A stretch of DNA of 64,000 nt from the NCBI RefSeq assembly GCF_000620625.1, contig NZ_JIAW01000017.1, positions 124,001 through 188,000 of the forward strand, in the 5' to 3' direction. Made by a program: the position numbers and the translations under genes. Within the stretch, counting starts at the first letter, position 1. Each line of letters begins with the position of its first letter. Origin of the DNA: Mycobacterium sp. URHB0044 (GTDB lineage Bacteria; Actinomycetota; Actinomycetes; Mycobacteriales; Mycobacteriaceae). Shown piece by piece: positions 32,999 to 42,963 of this stretch. A model generated the notes under the pieces. That model was not told the origin of the DNA. It saw nothing but the letters and a program-made list of their open reading frames with translations, and searched no databases.

Positions 32999-32999
32999 G

Positions 33000-34736
33000 T
33001 CAGGCGACCGGTTCGGCCCCGCCCAACCGTAGCGCCAGGCCCGACGCCCGCACCGCCCGCCGCTCGATGGCCGCGCGCACCTCGTCGGCCGACCCCACCA
33101 CCCGGACCTTCGCCTTCGCCCGCGTCACCGCGGTGTAGAACAGCTCCCGCGTCAGCAACCGTGAGTCCACCGGCGGTAGCAGCACCGTCACCTCGGCCGC
33201 CTGCGAGCCCTGGCTCTTGTGGATCGTCATCGCATGCATCGTCTCGACCTCCGACAGCCGGCTGGTCGCGAACGTCACCGGCTCCTCGGCGCCCGCGATG
33301 ACCGCGCGCAGCCCGTTCGGGCCAACCACCGTCACGCCGGTGTCGCCGTTGTAGAGGCCCAACCCGTAGTCGTTGGCGCTGACGAGCACCGGCCTGCCCG
33401 CGTACCAGGATGACCAGATCGGTTCGCCGGTCGCCTCGGTGAGCCACCGCTCCACCTGACGGTTCCAGTGCTGCACGCCGTGCGGCCCGCGCCGGTGCGC
33501 GCACAGCAGCCGGTGCTCGGCCAGCGTCCGCAGTGCCGCGCCGGCGTCGCCGAGCACACCGGCCTCGCGCAGCCGAAGCGCATGCGGCTGAAGCACTTTG
33601 CGCAGTGCGGCGCTCGGATCCTCCGCGTCGATCCACTCGATGTGGTCCCCGCCGGCCCGCAGCACCTCGATCGCCAAGTCCGCCTCACCGCCGCGGATCG
33701 CCGACGCCAGCGCGCCGATCGACTCGCCGAAGCGGTGCGACGTCCGCAGCTCCGCGATCCGCACGTCATCCCGGCCGCCGAGACCCTCGACCAGATCGGC
33801 CAGCACCGCGCCCGCCTCCACCGACGCCAACTGGTCGGGATCGCCCACCAGCAGCAGCCGCGCCTCCGGCCGCACCGCCTCCAGCAGCCGGGCCATCATC
33901 GTCAGCGACACCATCGACGTCTCGTCGACCACGATGACGTCGTGCGGAAGCCGGTTGCCCCGGTGGTGCCGGAACCGCGACGAACTGTCCGGCCGGCTGC
34001 CCAAGAGCCGGTGCAGCGTCGTGGCGTGCAGCCCGGAAAGCCGTTGCCGGTCAGTGGGTTCCAGCGCGTCGATCTCGGCCTGCACGGCCTCCTGCAGTCG
34101 CGCCGCCGCCTTCCCGGTGGGGGCTGCCAGGGCGATGCGCAGCCGCGACGACCCCTCAGCTGCCAGCAGCGCCAGCAGCCGCGCGACCGTGGTGGTCTTG
34201 CCCGTTCCCGGCCCACCGGTCAGCACCGTGAGCCGTTGCGACAGCGCGAGCTCGGCGGCCTGGCGTTGTTCCTCGTACCCTGCAGGGAACAACCGATCCA
34301 CGTCGGTCGCCGCCGCCGCAGCGATGGATCTCATCGCGAGCAGGTCGTCGGCGACTTGGCGTTCCTCGCGCCAGTACCGGTCGAGGTAGAGCAGCTCACC
34401 CTGGGTGCGCAGCACGTGCGGAGCCGCGAGCAGCGGGCTGGCCGCGACGGCCGCGAGCCAGTCCTCGGCGGCGGGCCAGGGCAGGTCGGGGACGTCGACC
34501 TGCGCCTCGAGCAACCGCAGGTCGACGCACACCGAGCCGCCCCGCAAGCCGCGGACCACGAAGGCGACGGCGAGTGCGACCCGTTCGTCGGTCTCGGCCA
34601 CCATCGCCGTGAGTCGTTGTGCGACAAGGACATCCGACGAGTCGATCACCCCGGCGTCGTTGAACGACTTCAACAGTCCAGTTGCGCCCGCTGCCCGGCG
34701 CCAGTCGGCGGCGTCCACCGTCTCGACCGAGGTCAC
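33000..34736 (-). CDS. recD: Exodeoxyribonuclease V subunit alpha
   Basis: A 578-residue 5'-to-3' helicase subunit of RecBCD, which processes double-strand ends. Walker A is VLTGGPGTGKTT (about 171-182), motif II VIVVDETSMVS, motif III LLLVGDPDQL and motif VI MTIHKSQGSQ / FYTAVTRAK. Starts at the GTG overlapping the recB stop by 4 nt (GTGA), the last gene of recC-recB-recD. Length fits mycobacterial RecD (about 575). In mycobacteria RecBCD acts mainly in single-strand annealing repair. Confidence 0.95.
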   Translation of the reverse strand: MTSVETVDAADWRRAAGATGLLKSFNDAGVIDSSDVLVAQRLTAMVAETDERVALAVAFVVRGLRGGSVCVDLRLLEAQVDVPDLPWPAAEDWLAAVAASPLLAAPHVLRTQGELLYLDRYWREERQVADDLLAMRSIAAAAATDVDRLFPAGYEEQRQAAELALSQRLTVLTGGPGTGKTTTVARLLALLAAEGSSRLRIALAAPTGKAAARLQEAVQAEIDALEPTDRQRLSGLHATTLHRLLGSRPDSSSRFRHHRGNRLPHDVIVVDETSMVSLTMMARLLEAVRPEARLLLVGDPDQLASVEAGAVLADLVEGLGGRDDVRIAELRTSHRFGESIGALASAIRGGEADLAIEVLRAGGDHIEWIDAEDPSAALRKVLQPHALRLREAGVLGDAGAALRTLAEHRLLCAHRRGPHGVQHWNRQVERWLTEATGEPIWSSWYAGRPVLVSANDYGLGLYNGDTGVTVVGPNGLRAVIAGAEEPVTFATSRLSEVETMHAMTIHKSQGSQAAEVTVLLPPVDSRLLTRELFYTAVTRAKAKVRVVGSADEVRAAIERRAVRASGLALRLGGAEPVA

Positions 34737-37700
34737 GCGGCGGCCCTGCCCGCATCGAGCAGATCGGACACCGCAACGATCAGCGCCGTCGGCGGCTGCC
34801 AGTCGAACACCCCGGCGGGATGCCCGTCGACCACCGGGGTTTCCGGGCCGCACATGCCGCGCACGAACAGGTACAGCACGCCGCCGAGATGACGGTCGGG
34901 GTCGTATCCCGGCTGTCGCCAGCGCAGGAACCGGTGCAGCACAACGCTGTACAGCAACGCCTGTAGCGGATAATCGGAGTGCAGCATGGCCTCCACCATT
35001 CGGGATCGGCCGTAGTCGGCCGCCGTGAGTGGCTCGTCGCCGTCGCCGAGCCAGTTGGTCTTGTAGTCCACGACCACGTAACGGTGCCCGGGACCGTCGG
35101 GGATCCTCAGCACCGCGTCGATCGACCCGCTGAGGTAACCCCGCAGCGGTTGGTTGCCCAGCACGTCGCTCATCAGCCGGTCGGCGTACGGCGCCAACGG
35201 ATCGCTCGCCGCCAGATGCTTCCGCACCAAGTCCCCGACGTCCGCCAGCCGGATGTCCGGCGCGGCCGCCCTCAGATCGCCACCGGCGAGCGGAAATTCG
35301 AAGTCCAACTCGCGCAGCCGGTCCGGCAGTCCGATCTGGCGCAGCGTCAGGTCACCGGCCAGTGGTCCCAGCGGGGTGTCGTGCATCGGCACCAGCGCCG
35401 CGGCCAGGTCGGCGGCCGGGACGTCGACCGGCCACCAGACCAGCTGCTCGCGGATCTGCGCCTCCAGCTCCGCGGCGAGGTCCTGCGCCAACGGGTCGGC
35501 CGTCTCCAACACCGCGTGCACCAGGGTGCCGAACTTCGCGCCGGTCGGAAGGTCGGCCATGGGCGACGGGACGCTCGGCCCTGCCGCCGGCTCCACCAGC
35601 GGGATGTCGGCTACTTCGTCGTCGAGCTCGACGACCTCGGGTTCGCTTGTCACACCGGGTGTTTCGGTGACGCGGATCAGCCCCGAGTAGGAGGTGCGCC
35701 GCCACGTGGTGTCGATGGAGCGGTGGAAGTGCCGAGCGTCCAGGTTGGCCGGGACGGGGTCCGGCAGCACCGCGGGTGCGGGGGTGAGCACCGACTCCTC
35801 GAGCACCGGCCCGCCGGCGTCCGCCCACTCGCGCAGCCGGGCCATGGCGTCGTCATCGCTGATCTTGGCGGGCACGCAGCGATCGGGCACCGTGGCTTCG
35901 CCGGGCCGACGCCCCCGCAGCAGCCGCGACAGCCCGCCGTTCGGCTCGTCGAACGCCGGCGACCACCACGCCACCACCTGGGACTGGGCACGGGTCAGCG
36001 CTACGTAGGTCAACCGGCTGTCGTCGCCTGCGGCTTCGGCGCGGCCCAGCTTCTCGACCTCGTGGTAGTCGGCGCTGTCCTTGCCGCCGACGTGCAGGCA
36101 CCGGGTGTCGCCGTCGTGGAACAGGATCAGATCGCGTTCCTGCACATTGCGATTGAATGCGAACGGCAGGTACACGATCGGATACTGCAGGCCCTTGCTC
36201 ACCCACACCGTCATGATCTGCACGGCCGCGGCGTCGCTGTCCAGCCGACGGTTGCGCTCCGTGCTGCCACCGCGGTCGTCGCGCTCGGCGCGCAGCCAGT
36301 CCCGCAGCGCGGGCAGCGTGAAGTGCTCGCGGTGCGCGACGTCCTGCAGCAGCTGCGTCATGTGAGCGAGGTCGGTCATGTGGCGCTCCCCGTCGCGCCA
36401 CGACAGCACGCGGCCGCTCATGCCGCGCAGTTGGGCGGCTTCGAAGATGGCCGCGACGCCACGCTCGCGGGCGTGACCGGCCCACTCGCGCAACGTCTCC
36501 GCGATCCTGTCGGTCAGCGCGTCGCCACCGGCCACCAACGTCTCGGCGGTCTCGCCGAAGAACATCGTCGCCGCGGCAGCCCGCACCACGCCCGCACGAT
36601 GCGGCTGATCGAACGCCTCCAACAGCGCCAGCCAATCGTCGGCGGCCTCCGATTCGAAGATGTCGGAGTCGCCGGTGTAGACGCACGGTATGCCCGCGGC
36701 GGCCAATGCCCGCTGGCAGGCGCGCGCGTCCTTGTGCTTCTCGACGATCACCGCGATGTCGCGCGCAGCCACCGGTTTGCCGTCGAACGTCGCGCCGCTG
36801 CCCAGCAGCGCGCCGATGTCGTTGGCCAGGTCCTTGCCGATGTGGGTGCGCAGGTCGTCGATGCTCAGGTTCTGAATTCCGCGGCGGCCGAACGTCGCCC
36901 GCTGCACCACCCGCAGCCGGAACGGCTCGCCGCGCGGGGCGCCGACCAGCCGGGTGCCCCGATGGTTGGCCTCCACGTCGTGCACGACGATCGCCGGGTT
37001 GCCCAGCTCGGCGCCGCGCAGTACCGCCTGCAGCCGGTCCACCAGCGCGGCGTCGCTGCGCCAGTTGGTGCCCAGTGTCTTCTTGTTCCCTGCGGTCTCG
37101 GCGGCCCGCAGGTAGGTGACGATGTCGCCGCCGCGGAACGCGTAGATCGCCTGCTTCGGATCGCCGATCAGGATCACCGTCGACCGGTCGCTGAACGCGC
37201 GGTCGATCACCTCCCACTGCACGGGGTCGGTGTCCTGGAACTCGTCGACCATGACGATGGGCCAGCGTTGGTGCATCCGGACCCGGGCTGGCGACTGCTC
37301 GGCCACGAGCGCCTTCGCCAGCCGCGTCAGCAGGTCGTCGTAGCCCAAGATCCCCATCCGCCGTTTGCGTGTTTCCAGCTCGGCGAGAACGTGTTTGGCG
37401 AAGTCGATGCACACCGCGGCGCGCGAGTCGGGCTTCGGGTCGATGGGCCGCAGCTCGGTCGCGGGATTGTTCACCACCTCGCGGGCCAGCTTGAGCGCGT
37501 CGTCGTAGGACAGCTCGGGGTCGTCGCGCTGCTGCCCGAAGTGGGCGAGGTAGAGGTCGTCGACGATCTCGGTCACCAGGTCGTTGAGGCTCTCGACCAG
37601 CGTCACCCCCGCATCGGAGTCGCCCGCAACGCCCAGCGACTTCAGCACCAGCTGGCAGAACTGGTGCGTGGTGGCGATGGTCGCCGCATCGAACCCCGCA

Positions 37701-38032
37701 AGGGCGTCGCGCAGCCGTTGCCGCCGCGCCGCATGGTCGGCGTCGCTGCCCTCCAGCAGGTAGGCGACCAGCTCGTTGTCGCCGGCCAGCGAAGGATCGT
37801 CGAAAGCGGCTGCCGCCTCGGTGATTTGAGCCCTGACCCGTTCGCGCAGCTCCTGGCTGGCGGCGCGGCCGAACGTGATGAGCAGCATCTCATCGAGCGT
37901 CGCCGCGCCCTCGGCGACGTAGCGCGTCACCAGCCCGGCCAACGCGAAGGTCTTGCCGGTGCCGGCGCTGGCCTCGAGCACCGTGGTGGAGCCGGCCGCG
38001 GGTAGCGGGTCCCTCAGGTCGAAGCGGTCCAT
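34733..38032 (-). CDS. recB: Exodeoxyribonuclease V subunit beta
   Basis: A 1099-residue helicase-nuclease. UvrD-type motifs run from Walker A at 20-29 (EASAGTGKTF) through IVMVDEFQDTDPVQW (motif II), LIGDPKQAIYAFRGGD (motif III), TVWVSKGLQYPIVYLPF (motif V) and YVALTRAQSQ (motif VI). The C-terminal RecB nuclease domain has the D-DYK core (YVVVDYKTNWLG). It starts at an ATG that overlaps the recC stop by 4 nt. A long open frame on the opposite strand (34979-38005) is only a compositional shadow. Confidence 0.96.
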   Translation of the reverse strand: MDRFDLRDPLPAAGSTTVLEASAGTGKTFALAGLVTRYVAEGAATLDEMLLITFGRAASQELRERVRAQITEAAAAFDDPSLAGDNELVAYLLEGSDADHAARRQRLRDALAGFDAATIATTHQFCQLVLKSLGVAGDSDAGVTLVESLNDLVTEIVDDLYLAHFGQQRDDPELSYDDALKLAREVVNNPATELRPIDPKPDSRAAVCIDFAKHVLAELETRKRRMGILGYDDLLTRLAKALVAEQSPARVRMHQRWPIVMVDEFQDTDPVQWEVIDRAFSDRSTVILIGDPKQAIYAFRGGDIVTYLRAAETAGNKKTLGTNWRSDAALVDRLQAVLRGAELGNPAIVVHDVEANHRGTRLVGAPRGEPFRLRVVQRATFGRRGIQNLSIDDLRTHIGKDLANDIGALLGSGATFDGKPVAARDIAVIVEKHKDARACQRALAAAGIPCVYTGDSDIFESEAADDWLALLEAFDQPHRAGVVRAAAATMFFGETAETLVAGGDALTDRIAETLREWAGHARERGVAAIFEAAQLRGMSGRVLSWRDGERHMTDLAHMTQLLQDVAHREHFTLPALRDWLRAERDDRGGSTERNRRLDSDAAAVQIMTVWVSKGLQYPIVYLPFAFNRNVQERDLILFHDGDTRCLHVGGKDSADYHEVEKLGRAEAAGDDSRLTYVALTRAQSQVVAWWSPAFDEPNGGLSRLLRGRRPGEATVPDRCVPAKISDDDAMARLREWADAGGPVLEESVLTPAPAVLPDPVPANLDARHFHRSIDTTWRRTSYSGLIRVTETPGVTSEPEVVELDDEVADIPLVEPAAGPSVPSPMADLPTGAKFGTLVHAVLETADPLAQDLAAELEAQIREQLVWWPVDVPAADLAAALVPMHDTPLGPLAGDLTLRQIGLPDRLRELDFEFPLAGGDLRAAAPDIRLADVGDLVRKHLAASDPLAPYADRLMSDVLGNQPLRGYLSGSIDAVLRIPDGPGHRYVVVDYKTNWLGDGDEPLTAADYGRSRMVEAMLHSDYPLQALLYSVVLHRFLRWRQPGYDPDRHLGGVLYLFVRGMCGPETPVVDGHPAGVFDWQPPTALIVAVSDLLDAGRAAA

Positions 38033-41000
38033 CAGTCCCGGCTCCGATCCGCGCGCAGCATCGGCAGCCACAGTCGTGCCGCGTACGCACCGAGCCGGTT
38101 GTTCTCACCGTCGTACTCCTCGCCCTGCCGGATGGGCTGCATGAGGTCGGTGAGCGGTGCGCCGCGGCCCCACGCCCGCACCTGTGCGCGGTCCTGATCC
38201 TCGGCGGGGTAGCGATCGTTCGACTTCCACCGGTACGTCGCCGCCTGCTGCGGGTCGTCACCGCTGTCGCGGGCACACGCCCAGGCGTAGGACGTCTTGA
38301 TGGGCAACGGAAGTGGCTCGCGCCTGCCGGCGTCGTAGATCGCGACCAGCTCCCGCAGCACGTCGACGGCCGGTTCCTGCGGGCGCCCGATGCCCTCCTG
38401 GCGCGGCGTGGTGCCGCGCTTCGGCCGGCCGATGCAGACGGCCGACCAGTCGCGCCGCGAATCGCGGGCGAACAACGCCAACAACGGAATCCACGACTCC
38501 AGCAGGTGCTTGCCGTCCAGCCGGGAGTAGGTGACCGAGACCAGCCGGTCGCCGAAGACGGGGGACACCGTGCCGGTCAACCGGCGCCCCGCGCCGAGCT
38601 CGACGTCGACGTCGTAGGCCTGCGCGGTCGTGTTCCGGTACCGGCGTGCGGCCGTCGCCAGCAGGTCGGATTGGTCGCGCAGCTCCGTTGCCTTGCGCCA
38701 GCCAAGTTGGCCGGGCGGGAGCGTGCCGCGCCGCCACTCGGCCTGGCGCGCCTGGTCGGGTGTCATGCCGCGCAGCATGTCGGTGAGCATCCTGTCGCCG
38801 ACGGTCCATTCCTCCAACGCGTTGATGTCGACGGGCATTTCGTCCTCGACGCCGTCGACGTCCCACGGCAACGTGTACTCCAGCGCGCGGAAGAAGCCCT
38901 TCACCGGATCCTTGAAGAACGCGACCAGATCGGCGAGTGCGACGTCGTCGGCAGGCAGCGGCGGGAGCGGACCGGAGATGAACTTGGGCTGCTCCGAGCG
39001 CTCGCGGGCGCTGGCCCGCGCGGCCCGCAACACGGTCGAGTCGAACGTGAACGGCACCTCGGGCACCAGACGCCCGGGGATGACGTTGCGGATGTCGAAG
39101 GGCTGCAACGGATGTCGGACGACGATTCGGTCGCGGACGCACTCCTGCGTGGTGGCGTCCAGTGTGTCCAGCAGCTCGGCCAGTGGCACCGCAGGCGGAC
39201 GGGGCTGACCCGAATAGGCGTTGGCGCCGGTGTAGGTGATCACCAGCTTCTCGGTCGCCGCGCCGATGGCGTCGAGCAGCAATTGCCGGTCCTCCGAACG
39301 GATGTCGCGCTCGCCGGTCATCGGGTTGCGGGCCAGCACGTCGTCACCGTCGACGACGCCCCGCCGCGGATAGACGCCGTCGTCGAGGCCGACGAGGCAC
39401 ACCACCCGGTGCGGCACCGAGCGCATCGGCACCATGGTGCACACCGTCAGCGTGCCGGTGCGGAAGTTGGCACGGGTCGGCCGGCCCGCGAGGTGACGTT
39501 CGAGCAGCGCCTTCACGTCCGGCAGCCGCATGATCGTGCAGGCCCTGGCGCCGGCGTCGGCCAGCACGTCGCCGAACTCGCGGTCCATCTGGCTGGTCTG
39601 CCAGGCGTCGGCATCGTCGATCCGGGTCAGCATCGTGATGCCGTCGGTCAGTGCCGCCAACCAGTCCCGCAGCGGGCGAGCACCGGTGAGCGAGGACACC
39701 GTCCGCTGCAGGCGGTCGACGAACTCGGCGAGCTGCCCGGCCAGCTCGACGCGGTTGCTACTGACGTCGTCGAGCGGCAGCGTGGAATCGATCCACGCGT
39801 GCGCGTCGTCGGACATCGCGACGCCGGCCAGCACCCGGTCGATCCCGAAACGCCAAGTGTTGTGCACGAAGTCGACGCCGTAAGGCCTGCGGTGCTCCTG
39901 GTCGAATCCCCAGCGGACGTTGGCTTGACGCACCCAGCCGGTGACGTCCTCGAGGTCGTCGTCGGTGAAGCCGAACCGCGCCCGCACCGGAGCGGCCTGT
40001 GCGAAGTTGAGTACCTCGCTGGCCGTCACCCTGCTGCCCGCCAGGCTCAGCAGTTGTGTCGCCACGCCGAGCAACGGGTTGGTCTGCACCAGTGAGCGGT
40101 CGGCGAGACGCATCCGCAACTGGTGGGCGGGGTGTGCGCCGTGCAGCACGTCACCGAGCCCGAAGTCGGCGTTGATCAGCGGCGCGTAGGTCTCGATGTC
40201 GGGGCACATCACCAGGATGTCGCGGGGCTCGAGCGTCGGATCGTCGGCGAGCAGGCCGAGCAGCACCTCCCGCAGCACGTCGACCTGGCGGGCCGGCCCG
40301 TGACATGCGTGCACCTGCACTGACCGGTCGCGCGAGGCGAGCGAACGACCCTGTGCCCGAACGGAATTGGAGGCGATGTCGGATTGCAGCCAACCCAGCA
40401 GCGTGTCAGGGTGGTCGCCGCCGTCGAGGTGCTCGTCGGTGCGGACCTCGGCGGGCAGCCCGCGCTGCAACTCGCGCAGATCCCGGCCAAGCGTGGCCAA
40501 CAGGGGATGGCCCACCGAACGGTGGCTGGTGTCGTCGCGACGCGGAATCGCACCGTGCAGGCCGCCAAGCGTGCGCCACAACGCGTCGCTGGGATGCGGC
40601 AGCCAGAGGTGCAGATCGTGGTGGGTGGCCAGCGCCGCGATCAACTCGATCTCGGTGCAGGGTAGCCGGGTGTGCCCGAACAGCGACAGCCGCGGCGGCA
40701 GGTCAAGAGGTGATTCCCGAAGGCGCGCAACGGTCTTCTGCTGCCGCACGTGCGGCGGATCGGCTTGCACGCGGTCGGCCAGGGCCCGCCACAGCGGTGG
40801 CTGCCAGTCGACGTCGCTGGGCAGATCCGCGTTGCCGTCCAGCCAGTCGACGAGCAGCGCGGGCCGTTGGCTGGCATACGAGGCGAACAGCCCGGCGATG
40901 CGGCGCGCCACCGCGTAGCGCCGCCCCAGCCGCAGCTCCTTCTCCTCGTCGCTGGTTTCGAACCGGCCGAGGTGGGTGGCCAGCGTCTTGCACCACGGTT

Positions 41001-41319
41001 CGTCGAGGCTCTCGTCGATGACCTCCAGCAGCGGCCACACCATGGCGTCGGGCGCCCACGGGTCCTCATCGGTGGTGCCGGTGATCTCGGCGAGCAGGGA
41101 GCGCGGGTTCCGAAACTCGACGCCGGCACACACCCCGTCGGCCCCGCTGCCGCGACCCAGGACGTGCGATAGGCGCTGGCTGAGCCACCTCTCGACGCCG
41201 CGCGCGGGAACCAGGACCAGCTCCGTGGCGAACGGATCGTCGAGGGGTTGGGCGAGGAGGGCACCGAGACCGTCGGCCAATAGATCCGTGCGCTCGCCGC
41301 GGTGCAGGTGCAGGGCCAT
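38032..41319 (-). CDS. recC: Exodeoxyribonuclease V subunit gamma
   Basis: A 1095-residue RecC, the subunit that holds the complex together and scans for the regulatory sequence. The inactive helicase-like motifs seen in RecC are present, for example ILVMCPDIETYAPLI and VVCLVGLDDGVYPRRG. It starts at the ATG at 41317-41319 (MALHLHRGERTDLLADGL), 40 nt from the divergent HD-domain gene; the longer frame upstream is not coding. First gene of recC-recB-recD. Confidence 0.95.
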   Translation of the reverse strand: MALHLHRGERTDLLADGLGALLAQPLDDPFATELVLVPARGVERWLSQRLSHVLGRGSGADGVCAGVEFRNPRSLLAEITGTTDEDPWAPDAMVWPLLEVIDESLDEPWCKTLATHLGRFETSDEEKELRLGRRYAVARRIAGLFASYASQRPALLVDWLDGNADLPSDVDWQPPLWRALADRVQADPPHVRQQKTVARLRESPLDLPPRLSLFGHTRLPCTEIELIAALATHHDLHLWLPHPSDALWRTLGGLHGAIPRRDDTSHRSVGHPLLATLGRDLRELQRGLPAEVRTDEHLDGGDHPDTLLGWLQSDIASNSVRAQGRSLASRDRSVQVHACHGPARQVDVLREVLLGLLADDPTLEPRDILVMCPDIETYAPLINADFGLGDVLHGAHPAHQLRMRLADRSLVQTNPLLGVATQLLSLAGSRVTASEVLNFAQAAPVRARFGFTDDDLEDVTGWVRQANVRWGFDQEHRRPYGVDFVHNTWRFGIDRVLAGVAMSDDAHAWIDSTLPLDDVSSNRVELAGQLAEFVDRLQRTVSSLTGARPLRDWLAALTDGITMLTRIDDADAWQTSQMDREFGDVLADAGARACTIMRLPDVKALLERHLAGRPTRANFRTGTLTVCTMVPMRSVPHRVVCLVGLDDGVYPRRGVVDGDDVLARNPMTGERDIRSEDRQLLLDAIGAATEKLVITYTGANAYSGQPRPPAVPLAELLDTLDATTQECVRDRIVVRHPLQPFDIRNVIPGRLVPEVPFTFDSTVLRAARASARERSEQPKFISGPLPPLPADDVALADLVAFFKDPVKGFFRALEYTLPWDVDGVEDEMPVDINALEEWTVGDRMLTDMLRGMTPDQARQAEWRRGTLPPGQLGWRKATELRDQSDLLATAARRYRNTTAQAYDVDVELGAGRRLTGTVSPVFGDRLVSVTYSRLDGKHLLESWIPLLALFARDSRRDWSAVCIGRPKRGTTPRQEGIGRPQEPAVDVLRELVAIYDAGRREPLPLPIKTSYAWACARDSGDDPQQAATYRWKSNDRYPAEDQDRAQVRAWGRGAPLTDLMQPIRQGEEYDGENNRLGAYAARLWLPMLRADRSRD

Positions 41320-41359
41320 CAGTCGCCACGATAGGGCGTGCGTGTGACACGGTGAGGGA

Positions 41360-41965
41360 ATGCCGGAACAAACCGCCACACCGAAGCTGACCGAACGGTT
41401 CGACGAGGCACTGGGGTACGCCTCGCAACTGCATCGGACGCAGACCCGCAAGGGTGGCGACATCCCGTACCTCGGCCACCTGCTGTCGGTGGCCAGCCTG
41501 GTCATCGAAGGCGGCGGCACCGAGACGCAGGCCATCGCGGCGCTGCTGCACGACGCGGCCGAGGATCAGGGCGGCGAGGCGACGCTGGCCGAGATCCGGG
41601 AGAAGTTCGGTGACGACGTCGCCACCATCGTCGGCGAGTGCAGTGACACCTTCGAAGAGCCCAAGCCACCCTGGCAGGAGCGCAAGAAGAAGTACGTCGA
41701 CCATCTCGGCTACACGTCGGAGGCCACCATCCTGGTGTCGTTGTGCGACAAGGTCGACAACGCCAGGGCGATCCTGCGTGATTACCGCGACCTCGGGCCG
41801 GCGCTGTGGACGCGGTTCAGCATGCACGACCCGCAGCAGCACCTCTGGTATTACCGCTCGCTGCTCGACGTCTACCGGGCCCGGCATTCGGGGTGGCTGG
41901 TCGACGAACTCGGGCGGGTGCTGGACGAGCTGGAAGGGGCGGTCGCCGCGGCGCCGAAGACGTAG
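41360..41965 (+). CDS. HD-domain phosphohydrolase, SpoT/MESH-like
   Basis: A 201-residue HD hydrolase with the metal-binding pattern of the (p)ppGpp hydrolase family: a conserved His in DIPYLGHLLSVASLV, the HD pair in ALLHDAAEDQGG and a late Asp in LVSLCDKVDNARAIL. Small alarmone hydrolases have this layout without a synthetase domain, so it could degrade (p)ppGpp or a related nucleotide. It is divergent from recC, 40 nt away. The activity is an inference from family. Confidence 0.83.
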   Translation: MPEQTATPKLTERFDEALGYASQLHRTQTRKGGDIPYLGHLLSVASLVIEGGGTETQAIAALLHDAAEDQGGEATLAEIREKFGDDVATIVGECSDTFEEPKPPWQERKKKYVDHLGYTSEATILVSLCDKVDNARAILRDYRDLGPALWTRFSMHDPQQHLWYYRSLLDVYRARHSGWLVDELGRVLDELEGAVAAAPKT

Positions 41966-42045
41966 GGACTTTGCCGGCAAAAGACCTGGTAGTGCGGCCG
42001 AGGCAGGTCTACCCTCGAAGTATCTCAACGATGAGGGGAGATGCG

Positions 42046-42357
42046 ATGAAGGGCGCGCATCACGATCCGGTCGATCATTCCCGCACGACGATGCCGCATG
42101 CCGGCGAATCGATGATCGACACGCTGTGGTTTCCGGGACTGATTTTGATCGCCATTGGAATAGTGGGCCTCGCCGGCATCGTCGCCGCCGCGGCGTACGG
42201 AAACTCCCAGTGGGTGCTTCCGCTGGCGTTGGTGAGCGGGGCGGTGGTCACGGCGGGCTTTGGATTGATCACCCTGGAGCACCGCAGGGTGAACCGCATC
42301 GAACGAAGTTGGTTGGTGGAGCACCCCGAGCTCGACACGCATCACCGCGCCAGCTAA
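42046..42357 (+). CDS. Small membrane protein with two helices
   Basis: A 103-residue protein with two membrane segments (FPGLILIAIGIVGLAGIVAAAA and WVLPLALVSGAVVTAGFGLI) and His-rich hydrophilic ends. The start is the ATG at 42046 with GGGGAG upstream; two nearby in-frame Met codons are alternatives. Function unknown. Confidence 0.7.
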   Translation: MKGAHHDPVDHSRTTMPHAGESMIDTLWFPGLILIAIGIVGLAGIVAAAAYGNSQWVLPLALVSGAVVTAGFGLITLEHRRVNRIERSWLVEHPELDTHHRAS

Positions 42358-42426
42358 CCCGGTGTAGCGGAAATCGAGTAGCCGACTACTCACGCCTCGG
42401 CCCGTCGGTGGGTCGACGATTGAGTC

Positions 42427-42963
42427 ATGTTCACCGACCTTGACGCCTACGCACCGACCGTCGGCCACCGCGGCTGGACAGGCCGCTGGCACAGTCGCGC
42501 AGCAAATGCCGACGTGGCCACCGCCGTCGCCGACCGCTCCGGCATCCGAGTCGCCGTCCGCACGGCCCTCGCCACGCTCGTCTGCACGCTCATCGACTGG
42601 ACGGAACGCGAGGACGGCGGCAACTACCCGCTTCTCAACGCCGGCGAGTGCGGCGGCTGCGACCGCCATCCGATCGCCATCACCAGCACGGCCTTCAACC
42701 ACTCCTGGGCGGTCGACGTCGACGTCAACGGAAGCGACGACCCGTTGACGACAGGCGACCCACAGGGTCTCCCGCCCCACGTGGCCCGGGTCTGGAACCG
42801 GTACGGCTTCGCCTGGGGCGGCGACCACGGGCACCGGCGGGACTGGATGCACTTCGAGTTCATGGGCACGCCGTCGGATGCCATCGAGCTGGCGCACGCC
42901 GCGCTGCGCGACCTGGCTCCGAGCGGGTGCGACCACTGTGGCTCGTATGAGCCGACGGGCTAA
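42427..42963 (+). CDS. M15-family peptidase (VanY/endolysin-like D-Ala-type carboxypeptidase)
   Basis: A 178-residue zinc peptidase of the M15C (L-Ala-D-Glu / D,D-carboxypeptidase) type. Zinc ligands and catalytic residues appear in TAFNHSWAVDVDV and RDWMHFEFMG, with the usual YGFAWGGDHG segment between. Such enzymes trim peptidoglycan peptides and are found in phages and cells. No signal peptide is visible, so export, if any, is by another route or it acts in recycling. It is convergent with echA3, their stop codons overlapping at 42960-42963. A Cys-rich tail (CDHCGSYE) is unusual. Confidence 0.78.
   Translation: MFTDLDAYAPTVGHRGWTGRWHSRAANADVATAVADRSGIRVAVRTALATLVCTLIDWTEREDGGNYPLLNAGECGGCDRHPIAITSTAFNHSWAVDVDVNGSDDPLTTGDPQGLPPHVARVWNRYGFAWGGDHGHRRDWMHFEFMGTPSDAIELAHAALRDLAPSGCDHCGSYEPTG

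Noticed and set aside
34979..38005. Long open frame (over 1000 codons) on the plus strand opposite recB
   Set aside because: It is an arginine/valine/histidine-rich mirror of a conserved gene in high-GC DNA, with no domains and no ribosome-binding site. recB on the other strand has all its motifs.
42427..42963. Phage endolysin reading for the M15 peptidase
   Set aside because: The fold fits, but no holin or other phage gene is nearby, so I keep the neutral peptidase call.
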